Source: Cladocopium goreaui (Eukaryota; Sar; Dinophyceae; Suessiales; Symbiodiniaceae). Taken from it: DNA of 64,000 bases. Made by a program: the position numbers and the translations under genes. The first letter of the stretch is position 1; every line of letters begins with the position of its first letter. Below are positions 22,493-32,451 of the stretch, in pieces. The notes under the pieces were generated by a model that was not told where the DNA came from, did no database searches, and saw nothing but the letters and a program-made list of their open reading frames with translations. Location: assembly GCA_947184155.2 (NCBI GenBank), contig CAMXCT020001405.1:62001-126000 (forward strand), in the 5' to 3' direction.

Positions 22493-23390
22493 CCAATGTT
22501 GTTCACATTTAGTGAGCTGAGAGCTCCACTGCAGCTGCATGGGGTTTGCCTCTCTGTCTAGGCCTCACCCCCGCAGCTTCCCGAAGTCAAAAACGAAGAT
22601 GTGGAAGGTTGGTCACGTTTTCGAAAATATATGAGCTGTACATGAAAAAATATCTACCTATACTCACATCACATAGTGTGTATATATATATATATACACA
22701 CAAATGATAATTCTTGATTTATGAAATTATTGACTTCTTTCTCAACCCAGTTCAGAGAATCCCTTGTGTTAACATCCAAAAAGATGTGGAAAACCCAGAA
22801 GCCATGGCTTTTCCAGTTTTCCACATCGGTATGCCCTAGGGCAAATGGCCAACATATGCCAACATATGCTCGAAAAGAAAGTGATCGCTCGCCTGTGGCC
22901 GGCAGCTCGCACCTGTGATCATTGCTAGGGGTTTTGGAAGATGATACACCAATGATGTTCTCTCAATGGTTCACATCAGTTTTAATTCATCAACCGGTAG
23001 ATGGTTGAGATTCCCAAGTCGAACTTGATTGTGGTTTGGCAACTGCGCCATAGTGTCAGGTGGAAACAAGGCCAAGCTCGAACGCTGTGCCTCCTGAAAA
23101 ATGCCAGGCGGTCTTGGTAGAGGTAGAGACCTGTGGCTGGATAGTGTTGCTCCCAGCTTCACCACGGATTTCTTCTGGGATTCAGTTCAAGCTTCGCAAC
23201 GGTACCCTGCCCTCACGATGTCTATTATTGTTGGGATAAAATTGTGTTTTACCACTATCTTGGGATAGGATGTCTCCTATCTCTGACATCTATTGGGAGT
23301 AACTGCCCAATCTTGGGATAAGATATGCCTTAGATTTGGTAACTGGGCTCTCCCACCCATCAGCCCATGGAAGGGCCGGCCGGTCGTGAC

Positions 23391-23441
23391 CTGGGACCAT
23401 GGGACCATGGGACCATGGGACCATGGGACCATGGGACCGTG
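23391..23441. repeat. 9-bp tandem repeat (GGGACCATG)n
   Basis: Five copies of GGGACCATG in a row. It is divisible by three and GC-rich, so it could lie in an exon, but no supported coding context was found. Confidence 0.85.
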
Positions 23442-26400
23442 AGCTTCGAGTCCTTGCGGAATCGCCGTAGAACTCTGAGTGCCAAGCAGTGGGCAGAGGC
23501 TGGATATAAGCGCCCTCGACCTCAATCGAGTCCCATGGATCCAATGTTTCAAATCCCCAGATTCACAGGAAACTGCCCCAATTTTCGATTTTTTTTCCGT
23601 GTAATTGGTTCAGCTTCAGTCATTTTTTAGGCTTTGCAAAAATCGGGGACCCAAAATCCAAAAATCAGCAGCTTGTCGTGCCGAGACCCCAGGCCTTCCG
23701 CGGAGCTTCCCTTACCTTACGTTCCCGGATGACGGCGCCTGTGTCTGGACCTTGGTCCGTCAAGACGTCCACTGTTTAAACTCCGTTGAACTTTCGTTGA
23801 ACTTCATTGAACATGTCTTCTGGAATATAAAAACAAAGTTCATTTGCAAGATTCAAACCTTTCAGAGCAATTGAAGTTGATAGATTCTGATTTTTGACGT
23901 TCATTTGTTGCGTCCCATAGGAATATATATGTATGTATACATGTGTATACATTCATGTGTATATATATATATTATGTATGTTTAATGTGGTAAACCCAAT
24001 GCCATAAACCATCCCGAAGTCATCACCACTATTTCTATGGATGGGATGTAGCAACCATCCCCAGTCATGGTAGTTGTTTCTGGCAAGCGGCTGAAGGTGA
24101 CACTGCTGCAACCGCCGGCCTGTTCGAAACATGTCGAAACCGGGGCCGCAAATGAAACACGTAGGATGGAGACGTTTATAGATCTGGGAAACATAGTAAA
24201 ACATAGTAGAACATAGTAGAACATGGAAAAAAAAAAACGTAATACCTTCCAGTAAGTTAACATAGAAAACATGGAAAACCATGGAAACCCATGGTTTCTC
24301 GTTTGGCAAATGATTTACTTCATCCCAAGCTGAGGGAAATTCTGTTCTAAACCATGGGATTGATATGGGTTTTTCCCCAATACTTTCAGGTTTCTTTTGA
24401 CTTTAATTATGGAATTGATAACTGAAAAAATATCCCCATTGTAATATATACCATTGTTTAATACCATGTTCGCAAGTGTTTAATATCCCCATTGTCATCA
24501 TATCATCGGCGCCTCGAAGTCAACCACAGCCATGCTGAGGTTATCCGAGTTGCTTGCGACCTCCACCTGGCGCAATGGAAATCTTCTCAAAGAGGGACAG
24601 GACATGATGATATGTATATTATGTTTAGATTATGTTTGTATGTACGTACGTACATACAGTGTGTGTGTATATGTATATATATATATATCTATGTGTGTAT
24701 GTGTGTGTATGTGTGTGTCTATCCATGCCTATAGACCTATATACAATGTATATGTATATATATATATGTATATATATATGTGCATTGACAACAGCACCAT
24801 CCAAATATGTAGATGCTGTTCCCAAACTAATGCTGACATTTCCTAGTGCTACAAGGATGGGCCCCTAGCACTTGCAACTGGGCATATGATATACCGGATA
24901 CGCTCCATTTCACCGGTATAAAAAAAATCATGGTTTGCAACGTAATTTGCAAGTCCCCGAATCCATTCAATCAGTTGTCCCAAAAAAAGGCCGTTTGAGT
25001 GGCATTCCAACATTGGTGAAATCCCACTTTCTTTAAAGCTCTATGTTTGATGCTGGTCTCATCCCCAGTTTTTGCTGTTTGAATTGACGTATGCTGGCTC
25101 AAATGGCGAAACAAATCGCCCAGAAACTCCCAGTTTCACTCCTCACCTCCAGGTAGACTCCTTGGCTGCAGCCTTCAGCGACGACGTCTGTACAAAGCCG
25201 GCACCGGAGGTAGGCAACCTGCGCCGCAGTTCATGGAAATATCATGGGGGATTTAGTGGGGAGTTCATAGACATTGGTCGATTTTTTTCTGGGTTTGTGA
25301 AAACATCATTGAATCAATATTGAATGATAGTGTATCAAGTAAATGATTCATGAAAATTCTATGGATTTTTAAATACCAGTTCCAGTTCAGTTGCGAGTCT
25401 GCACCTATTCCGCGGCCTCATCAGGATGTGCCACGGATGTGATCTCCCGGCCGCTAAAGGGTGAACAAAACGTTGGCACCTGAGCACCGGCGCCGTGACG
25501 GTGGAGCTCCATGGATGGCCTCCAGGGATCCACAGAGATCAGTGCAGTTCTCAGCGCCCTGCACTGTGCTTGAAGTGGTGGTAGCGGACCTTCCAATCCA
25601 CACGGCTCTTCTTTAACCTGCGCCAGGCCGAAATTTTCCTGGAAGAACGGAGATTCAAGTGGCCAAAAAGTGGTGATAATAAGAATGGGACTGGACCAAT
25701 GAATATATAGATATTTATATATATATATAATGAACTACAATGATCTATAGTGGATAATGGTTTGTCAAAGAATGGGATCTCCACCCTAATTTTTCAAAAT
25801 GACCCTTTCAGTGAAAAAAATGCTGATAAAGCACAGTAAAAATCGGGTTCCATGTCACCTCTGACTAGTCCTAAACGACATTTGGGAAAGTCTGGCCTGC
25901 TGCACTGTCCTTGTTCTGCATTTGGGTCCTGAGGTCGTGGGACCCAGGAATGGACCCCTTTTCGGACCCACCAAGGAATCAAAGTCTGGGAAACCAAGGT
26001 GGGGCCCAAAAAAAACGTTATGTTTGTTGGTTACCAAACCCAATCTAACTATAGTTATTGTAGCTATAACTACCATAAACCCAAACGTGAAATTGTAGTT
26101 ATTTGGCCCAACTTAGCTATCGAACGGGGGCCCCACTTTGTAGGAAACCAAGCGCCGTTGCGCGCCCATCGTCGATCCAAGATCCAGTGAGATCAGCACC
26201 CTAGGCCCCCTCACCGGCTGGTCGAAGGTTCCCTCACGCTCCAATTCAACACCATGGAAAGCCTAAAGGGAGGGCAGTCACAGAAAACGCAACAGCCCAG
26301 GTGATTTCAACAGTAACTTCGATCTCGGACTTCACTGAAATGTCGTTGGAAGATTCTGAATCTGCCAAACAATTTCACCAGAAATCATGTAAAATTCCCA

Positions 26401-28407
26401 TAAATTCCCCCCAATTCACCATGAATTCATGGCAACCCAACCATCCCCAGTCGTGGTCGCTGTTTATCGCTACCTCGGCTTCCTCCCCACGGCCGGGTTT
26501 CCCCTACTCGGCTGCCCAGGGCACGCCAAGGTCCCAGGTTGGTTCGACTCAACTGTCGGAGCCTAACATGGCAATGTTCAAAATCCTCCAAAAAAAATGT
26601 GTTTGAATGAGAAAAATCGTGTTTTAATGGGAAAAACACCCCAAAAAATCGGGAATTGTCGCCATCTTTGATTGCATTGGCTTTACTCGATTCAAACAGA
26701 TGGGTCTGAACTTTTGCGCAACTGCGCCCGCTTTTTGGACCTCCAAACTGATCGCGCAGGACGCGAAGATGGGTCCAGTTCACCCCTCTGCTTTCTGGGG
26801 ACTGATTCACTGTGGAGTACCAGTACAATAAGCTATCCATTCGCAAAGATCCCATCAATACGAATGATCACTGAGTGACCGATAAAATCTATCGTTCGAG
26901 CACATGTAGATCATATCTGTCATAATCCACATTGAATTGTGTGAAGAATCTCTTGTGAACAGTCCGCTCAAGCATTTCTCAAAGATGAGAAAGATACATT
27001 ATGGACAGCATGGATGATCCCTGCGCAAGTCCATCCATGTTGCAGGGGAAGTTTCTGCGCCCTTTGGGCGAACAGAAATAAACCAATCGCAGGTGGCTCC
27101 TGACTGCAAAACATAGCCAAAGAGACGCCAAAGGGAAACCTAGCCAAAGAGCTGAACCTTTTCGCACACTTCGTCTATGTGATTTAACAGTTGATGATGA
27201 AAAATCACCAACTTCACACGTAAATCATCGAAACCTTCATGGTCTATGGCTTTGCCATGTTGAATCGCCAGATGGTGATTTTGATTAAACATTATCACAC
27301 TGGTCCTAAAAATGTTCCATTGGATCCCTCCGTCTGGCAGCGAAAGAAGAGACTGAACCTCTGACCATCCAACCACCGATTGCCCCTGGAGCTGTGAAAG
27401 ACTGGAAAAATAACTGCAATGCTACTCTGTCTTGTTATATCATGCGGCCAAAGCCAAAGGAAATCCTGTAAAAGTGTCTGGCCCCTACCAGGCAAACATC
27501 ATCTCAAGGTAGCAGGACTTGCCAAACCATTCAATCGCGCGTCTCTTATTGAGGGAAGCGAAGCTCCAAATGCATGCACTCAAAGAAGCCAAAGTTGAAT
27601 CCTTGCCTCCTAGGTCTAAGTAAAGTCAAGCAGCCACAATGGCGACAATTAAGTCTAATTAAGGTCTAAGTAATTAAAACAAAGCGGCCAAGTCTGTACA
27701 TCCGTAGCGGCCGTCAAGGAGGTCAGCGTAGCGGCGACAACCTGAGGTGGTTTTTTTTGTAGGACTTGGGGGATCACCCGATCACCCCGGGGATCGTGGT
27801 GAACCTCACCCCCGTGGGCCGCCGTGGTGTGAGTTAAAGTCCACCCACCATGGTTACGACCCAGCTACGATGGGATGATCCTCCAGCCGGATGCTACTTG
27901 CAACAGCTAAACAACATGCTGCAGAAAAATTCAGGATCATCCCAAGATTTATGGAGATGGGTCTGAAAATGTGGTGTATGCCTCAAAATGTCCAGTTTAC
28001 CCCTCAAATGTCCAGTTCTATGGGCAAAATATGGCAAAATGAGGTTCTTAACCATCAAATTTGGGTAGTTGTTCACCAAAAAGTTCAGACAACCCCACAG
28101 GAACCATGATCCAAAACCTCAACATCTGCAGTTTTCTGTTGAAAGTTGCGGTTGCTTCCGAGGGACGTGGCTGCTGCCAGGGTTTCTTCACAGTCCTCAG
28201 CAACCAACGCAAGACACACTTTGGCCGCTGCTAAAAAAAACACCGCCCGGCCTGGCAGCGTTCCAGAGACGCCATACCCATGGCCTGGACATCTGAAGCA
28301 TTTTTTTCGATGTGATATGAGGATTATCACCAATATATAAATTTGATGGTTACTATATAGTAAAATCACTATTGGTGACAATATCACTATTTACTATATC
28401 ATCACTA

Positions 28408-28494
28408 TTTAATGATACTAATTGGCTATAGTGATTTTACCAATAGGATTGTCACTATATAGTAAAATCACTATAGCCAATTAGTATCATTAAA
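28408..28494. repeat. Perfect 33-bp inverted repeat (hairpin)
   Basis: Arms 28408-28440 (starting TTTAATGATACTAATTGG) and 28462-28494 (ending AATTAGTATCATTAAA) are exact reverse complements, separated by 21 bp. A further copy of the word ACTATATAGTAAAATCACTA lies just upstream at about 28352. It is AT-rich and non-coding, probably a foldback element, though a transcribed hairpin is possible. Confidence 0.8.
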
Positions 28495-28597
28495 CTGGAT
28501 GATCACCAATCGTTCACCATTATAGATGATACGAAAATATGATGACTTAAAATCTATTAATGTCACTAATAATTTAATATAGTATCATTTATCTATT

Positions 28598-28715
28598 TAA
28601 ATGCGGTTAGAACAATGTCATAAACCATCCCCCAGTCATCACCATTTTTATAGGTGGTATGTGACTACCATTCCCAGTGGTGGTTAAAAAAAAAAAAACT
28701 TTGTTTTAACCACAT
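28598..28715. mobile_element. Family M3 inverted-repeat element
   Basis: Shares ACAATGTCATAAACCATC and CCCCAGTCATCACCATTTTT with the copy at 386-498 and ends TTGTTTTAACCACAT. An A13 run has expanded inside it. Confidence 0.65.
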
Positions 28716-28838
28716 GAAAACCAAAAATGGCCATTTGGAAAACTGATGCTTTGCCATGTTTTTTTGTGCCGATCATCTTTATTGATGCCATTGGGATTTC
28801 ATGGGGAAATTCCCATGATTTTTCAGGGCGACCCGCAC

Positions 28839-29501
28839 CTCGATCACATCCATGGTGGCCGGTCTGGAGCGAGACCGGAGACTTCAGGTGTCATTTCAAA
28901 TAAACATTGTCCAGATGGAAAATGGAAAGAAACCATGGACATTTTAGGGAATAACTTTATATATGTTATATATTATATAGATTATATAGGGTTTAGTCCA
29001 TAGACATTGTCCCTCATCATTTTTGGCAGGAAGAACTCGTGCTGGCACCTCGTTCCAGGGAAATGCCCCTCATTGGACACAGTGGAATCATTCATACCTG
29101 AGGTACACATGCTCACACCGGCCCGACCAAGCCGGATAAACCATGAAACACAGTTCTATCATATGAGGGTAAATCAAAGTACAGACTTCCGTTAAAACTA
29201 TTTGCCTCTCTGGGTACACACATTCTAGTGCCTCATAGGTACATTAATCGTAAACTATTAAATTATTACATAGATACATGTTATACCCATTTGGCATCAT
29301 TTGTGTGTCGCTGCCAGCCATTTCGGATAGTCATCACCAGCTCCCCAGCCCCAACTCCGCTCAGGGACCGATGCTGGCGATTGAACTCACGATCCAAAAG
29401 GTAATCCCCGCCCAACAGAATCGGCCGATGAAGTCCACCATGGTCTGCATCCATTGAGGTGCCTCAGGAAAGCTCATGTTTGGGGGTCCATATCCCACCA
29501 G
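28839..29501 (-). CDS. Three-exon chain of a membrane protein (partial gene)
   Basis: Minus-strand exons 29501-29391 (37 codons), 29097-29028 and 28881-28839. The first carries a probable membrane segment (GRFCWAGITFWI) after SFPEAPQWMQTMVDFIG, with donor GTGAGT. The second reads NDSTVSNEGHFPGTRCQHEF and uses a GC donor. The third (SRPATMDVIE) joins it in phase 2 and ends at GTGCGG in phase 0. The join of the first to the second is not in matching phase, so a further exon may lie between. Third positions are C/G-rich. Function not recognised. Element 2 lies about 120 bp upstream of the first exon, so the gene probably continues on its far side. Confidence 0.5.
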
Positions 29502-29619
29502 CTTGTTGGTGAATATATATATATATCCAATATGCATATATATATATGTGTGTATCTGTATCATTAAATGTATGTATATATATATAATTATGTAAAAATG
29601 TATGCATTATATACATATG

Positions 29620-29890
29620 TTGATTCACTCTTCGTTCCACCATCCCAGGATCCATACAAGCATACCACGGACAGCGGTCTGTTTTGTTCTGCTCATTGAA
29701 GGTGTCAGTCATCCAACGCACACACAGGAATGCTAGCATCCATTCGAAGTGGCACAGGCTTGTCACAACAAAAGGTGATCCACTGAGATTCATTGGTACA
29801 TCGCAAAGGCAATGAAGTGATCCACTCAACAAAAGGTGATCCACTGAGATTCATTGGTACATCGCAAAGGCAATGAAGTGATCCACTCCA
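29620..29890 (-). repeat. Element 2 repeat B' with internal 61-bp duplication
   Basis: Copy of B (29989-30198) starting TTGATTCACTCTTCGTTCC. Unlike B it carries a tandem duplication of 61 bp (29767-29827 and 29828-29888), beginning AACAAAAGGTGATCC. Confidence 0.9.
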
Positions 29891-29915
29891 CCAAGAGCGC
29901 GGTGGGGGTGGCGGG

Positions 29916-29988
29916 TTGCTCTTGAGTGTACATCAGGTGATGCATGGGGATTTTATCACTCATGTGAACAAATGACGCAAGCTTGGAA
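29916..29988 (-). repeat. Element 2 repeat A'
   Basis: Seventy-three bases identical by eye to 36248-36320, starting TTGCTCTTGAGTGTACATCA and ending GCTTGGAA, directly abutting repeat B. Confidence 0.92.
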
Positions 29989-30198
29989 TTGATTCACTCT
30001 TCGTTCCACCATCCCAGGATCCATACAAGCATACCACGGACAGCGGTCTGTTTTGTTCTGCTCAGTGAAGGTGTCAGTCATCCAACGAACACACAGGAAT
30101 GCTAGCATCCATTCGAAGTGGCACAGGCTTGTCTCAACAAAAGGTGATCCACTGAGATTCATTGGTACATCGCAAAGGCAATGAAGTGATCCACTCCA
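29989..30198 (-). repeat. Element 2 repeat B
   Basis: Internal copy of the 3' repeat, ending just 13 bp before the recombinase stop codon at 30212. Confidence 0.9.
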
Positions 30199-30211
30199 TC
30201 ACCCCCAAGCA

Positions 30212-31489
30212 CTAAAGGGTTCTGGCGTCAGCCCATCTACTTCTCAAGATACTTGACAGAGCCCGGTGAAGTGGCTCTTCTGTATATTTATCAAAGAATC
30301 TGGGCAACCTAGAAGCTTCCATCAACAAGCGGCCAGGCTTTCGATATCGGTTCACTGACTGAGTTGCAGTCCAACGCCCTCGTGTCTGTATTGTTTCAAA
30401 GGTGCGATGTTGGTGAATGATATCAAAGGATGGACCAGAATGCCGGATCACATGTGGTGTGAACAGGCCGGACCGTATCCCAAACTGTTTTGAAAACCGT
30501 CTGAAGAGTTCTTCATACTGATGCAGGCTAAGTGAAAAAACCGAAGCTTGTGGTTCAGTCATGCAGCGGTACAAAAACTTAAGGAGATCATTGCACCAAG
30601 GACGATGTGGTGAGTCCGCCAAAACCACATCATCCGTTGCGCCAGTCTTAGTCACTGAGCCAAAGTCTGCATTTCCAAAGAGCACTCCATATGGGGTTCC
30701 AAACGCCTGGACAGCTTTGACGATATCACCAAACTTCATACCTAGGCTTTCCGAGGGTCGCGCAAACAAATCATATTGAACCAGCACCGCAAGGCTAGCC
30801 TGGATTTCACCGAGTACGGCACAAAAGTCAGCAAAGTGATAAATCACCTGGGGCACCATTCCAACCCGTGAGCTGCCAGCCCGATTGGATCTCCAAGCAC
30901 CCAGGCTGGCGCGGGATAAGGGCAGGCATTGTCTCTCAGGCACTGAGGGCACCAGCTTAAGCAGTAGGTATCCAAAGAGTGTGTAACTAGCAACTGTCAT
31001 AGCAGCACCATCTTCGAAAAGTTCATCAAAAAAGATGCTCATCGAACGATCAGCCAGTTTCTCAGTCTTACAGCTCCTACGCTTCTGTTTGCACCAAGCA
31101 AGAAATTCATCTACTGACTCTGCATATCTAAGAACTGTGCAAGTGCGAATTCTTCTGACTCGAAGCCGCCGTTCAGGACGGACAGAAGCCAGGATCTTCT
31201 GAAATCTAGAGTCCTTCTCTGTGGCGCTGGTCTTTGTTCTGGAGCGCCTTCCAGGCTTCTTTTTGATTTCTACCAAGGGCGATTGCATCGAGGAAGGTTG
31301 TGAGCCCCCCCTGCTGCTTGAGGAGGTTGCACATGTCTGCTGAGCAACACTCCTCTTCACCACCCCGAGTCTTGACAGCTTTTGAGGACGGTTCACGTGC
31401 AAAGGTTTGCTTGCCCTGTTTCGGGACAAGACCCCTGAGCGCAGTTCCCCAACAGTCTTGGACAACTCTGCACGCCGCTGGATCACCAT
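30212..31489 (-). CDS. Element 2 tyrosine recombinase
   Basis: About 425 residues from the first ATG at 31489. The N-terminal 100 residues are basic and Ser-rich. A core-binding helical region follows (RYAESVDEFLAWCKQKRR). The catalytic domain shows LFARPSESLG with the first Arg, HVIRHSGPS as the His-x-x-Arg box, GRW, and a Tyr in SVNRYRKPG. All expected catalytic residues appear present. The enzyme would integrate the circular cDNA of the element without making a target duplication. It is preceded by a linker ORF in another frame, so it may be made by frameshift or reinitiation, or the upstream frame may be broken. Confidence 0.88.
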   Translation of the reverse strand: MVIQRRAELSKTVGELRSGVLSRNRASKPLHVNRPQKLSRLGVVKRSVAQQTCATSSSSRGGSQPSSMQSPLVEIKKKPGRRSRTKTSATEKDSRFQKILASVRPERRLRVRRIRTCTVLRYAESVDEFLAWCKQKRRSCKTEKLADRSMSIFFDELFEDGAAMTVASYTLFGYLLLKLVPSVPERQCLPLSRASLGAWRSNRAGSSRVGMVPQVIYHFADFCAVLGEIQASLAVLVQYDLFARPSESLGMKFGDIVKAVQAFGTPYGVLFGNADFGSVTKTGATDDVVLADSPHRPWCNDLLKFLYRCMTEPQASVFSLSLHQYEELFRRFSKQFGIRSGLFTPHVIRHSGPSFDIIHQHRTFETIQTRGRWTATQSVNRYRKPGRLLMEASRLPRFFDKYTEEPLHRALSSILRSRWADARTL

Positions 31490-31736
31490 GGGCAACTCTC
31501 AGGTTACTAAGCACGCATGCGTATGTTTGACAAAGCTGTTCTGGGTAAACACCTGCAAGTTCTGTTTTATTAACATATTTACCAGCATTAGGGCCAGCCT
31601 CTGCCCTCACTCGTCCTTTGAGCCAGACTGCATGCCTGCGGTGCGCGCAGTGCTTCTCCAGCTGCTGGAGGCTAAAGCATGAGGTTATCATTTTGGTGTT
31701 TTTTTTTGAAAGCTTCCCCATAGCTACACATATCAA
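31206..31736 (-). CDS. Element 2 linker ORF after the methyltransferase-like domain
   Basis: Continues the methyltransferase-like ORF after a frame change in an A9 tract near 31704: GAAFKK-type sequence in one frame passes to TKMITSCFSLQQLEKHC in the next. It contains a Cys/His-containing segment (HCAHRRHAVWLKGRVR) and KTELAGVYPEQLCQ, resembling the C-terminal part of the corresponding domain in element 1. It overlaps the start of the recombinase ORF. The A9 tract may be a slippage site or a one-base mutation. Confidence 0.6.
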   Translation of the reverse strand: MICVAMGKLSKKNTKMITSCFSLQQLEKHCAHRRHAVWLKGRVRAEAGPNAGKYVNKTELAGVYPEQLCQTYACVLSNLRVAHGDPAACRVVQDCWGTALRGLVPKQGKQTFAREPSSKAVKTRGGEEECCSADMCNLLKQQGGLTTFLDAIALGRNQKEAWKALQNKDQRHREGL

Positions 31737-32451
31737 AAGTTACTGTATATGACACACCAGTCGCTATAGCCTTAACAAGTGGTATGAAAGAAAACAATTT
31801 TGATGAGGCTGGGTTTTCGATCGCATAAGGAATCTGAAACTTATTGCAGGTCCGGATTACTTCGGCCGAGAAGAGAGCAAGTTCAACTCCAGCCGCCTCT
31901 TTGGCATAGGTGGCTGGTGAATCTCGGACTCCTCTGCGGGCCCATGACCAGATTTTGCAAGGTGTTCCAAGGTGAACAAAACCTATGATTCCTTTTTCAA
32001 TCCACTTGATGATGAGTCTTTGCGTCTTTCTGCGACGGAGGTCACAATGAACACCATTCTTGATCTCAATCGGTTCAAGGCATGGTATATTGTGTTGTGC
32101 CACCGCATGTGTGAGATTTGCCGATCCTGCAAACAGTTCAAGGAAAAACTTACAAGCACTGGAGGGAATTGCATCAACATGAGTCGGTATGTCAGCCTGC
32201 TTGCTCGAATGGCTAGGCGTGGATCGCCCACTGCTGGCTGGCACCTCGACCCTAGGTGGTTGCAACCTCACTCCCCGATGCCTACGTTCTGGGATTCGGC
32301 TCGGCTCATCTGCCACATTTCTCTTGGTTTCAACGTGTCGGATGTGACAAGTGATGCCACATCCAAACTGGATGGCAGCTGCCGTCTGGCATAGCCGGTT
32401 CATCTTAAAGCTGGAAGATCTACCCTTAGATAAGCAACTAACCGTAGCCAA
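31672..32451 (-). CDS. Element 2 RNase H C-terminal part and methyltransferase-like domain
   Basis: Opens in the middle of RNase H: SDNLATVS supplies the third acidic residue, then KGRSSS and HVETKRNVADEPSR complete that domain. Downstream lies a domain with FLELFAGSANLT (motif I), VHLGTPCKIWS (motif IV with the Pro-Cys pair) and YAIENPASS (motif VI), the signature of cytosine-C5 DNA methyltransferases, at about residues 95-255. The frame differs by one base from the preceding RT ORF, and the shift must occur just after the TAA near 32470. Whether the domain is catalytic cannot be told; motif X and the full target-recognition region are not evident. Confidence 0.8.
   Translation of the reverse strand: MATVSCLSKGRSSSFKMNRLCQTAAAIQFGCGITCHIRHVETKRNVADEPSRIPERRHRGVRLQPPRVEVPASSGRSTPSHSSKQADIPTHVDAIPSSACKFFLELFAGSANLTHAVAQHNIPCLEPIEIKNGVHCDLRRRKTQRLIIKWIEKGIIGFVHLGTPCKIWSWARRGVRDSPATYAKEAAGVELALFSAEVIRTCNKFQIPYAIENPASSKLFSFIPLVKAIATGVSYTVTFDMCSYGEAFKKKHQNDNLML

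Larger units (their letters stand above)
18197..28838. other. Intron-like stretch with exon-like islands
   Basis: AT-rich, repeat-rich DNA. Short GC-richer islands with AG acceptors and GT/GC/GA donors occur at about 19.04-19.11, 19.40-19.60, 20.24-20.40, 21.50-21.62, 23.71-23.78, 24.50-24.60, 25.16-25.22, 25.43-25.57, 26.16-26.26, 27.70-27.83 and 28.09-28.24 kb. Most translate sensibly on the minus strand (for example SWSDFDWEVDGSHGSMGWRF at about 19.45 kb, and ELEREGTFDQPVRGPRVL at about 26.2 kb), in line with the flanking exons. Several are also open on the plus strand with plausible splice sites, so I do not call them individually. Microsatellites of TA, GATA and CA type are scattered throughout. 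Confidence 0.4.

Noticed and set aside
28828-29399. Plus-strand exon chain beginning with a GDPH motif that recalls von Willebrand D domains
   Set aside because: Phases match, but the minus strand over the same bases has a longer, more protein-like frame with a membrane segment and fits the neighbouring genes.
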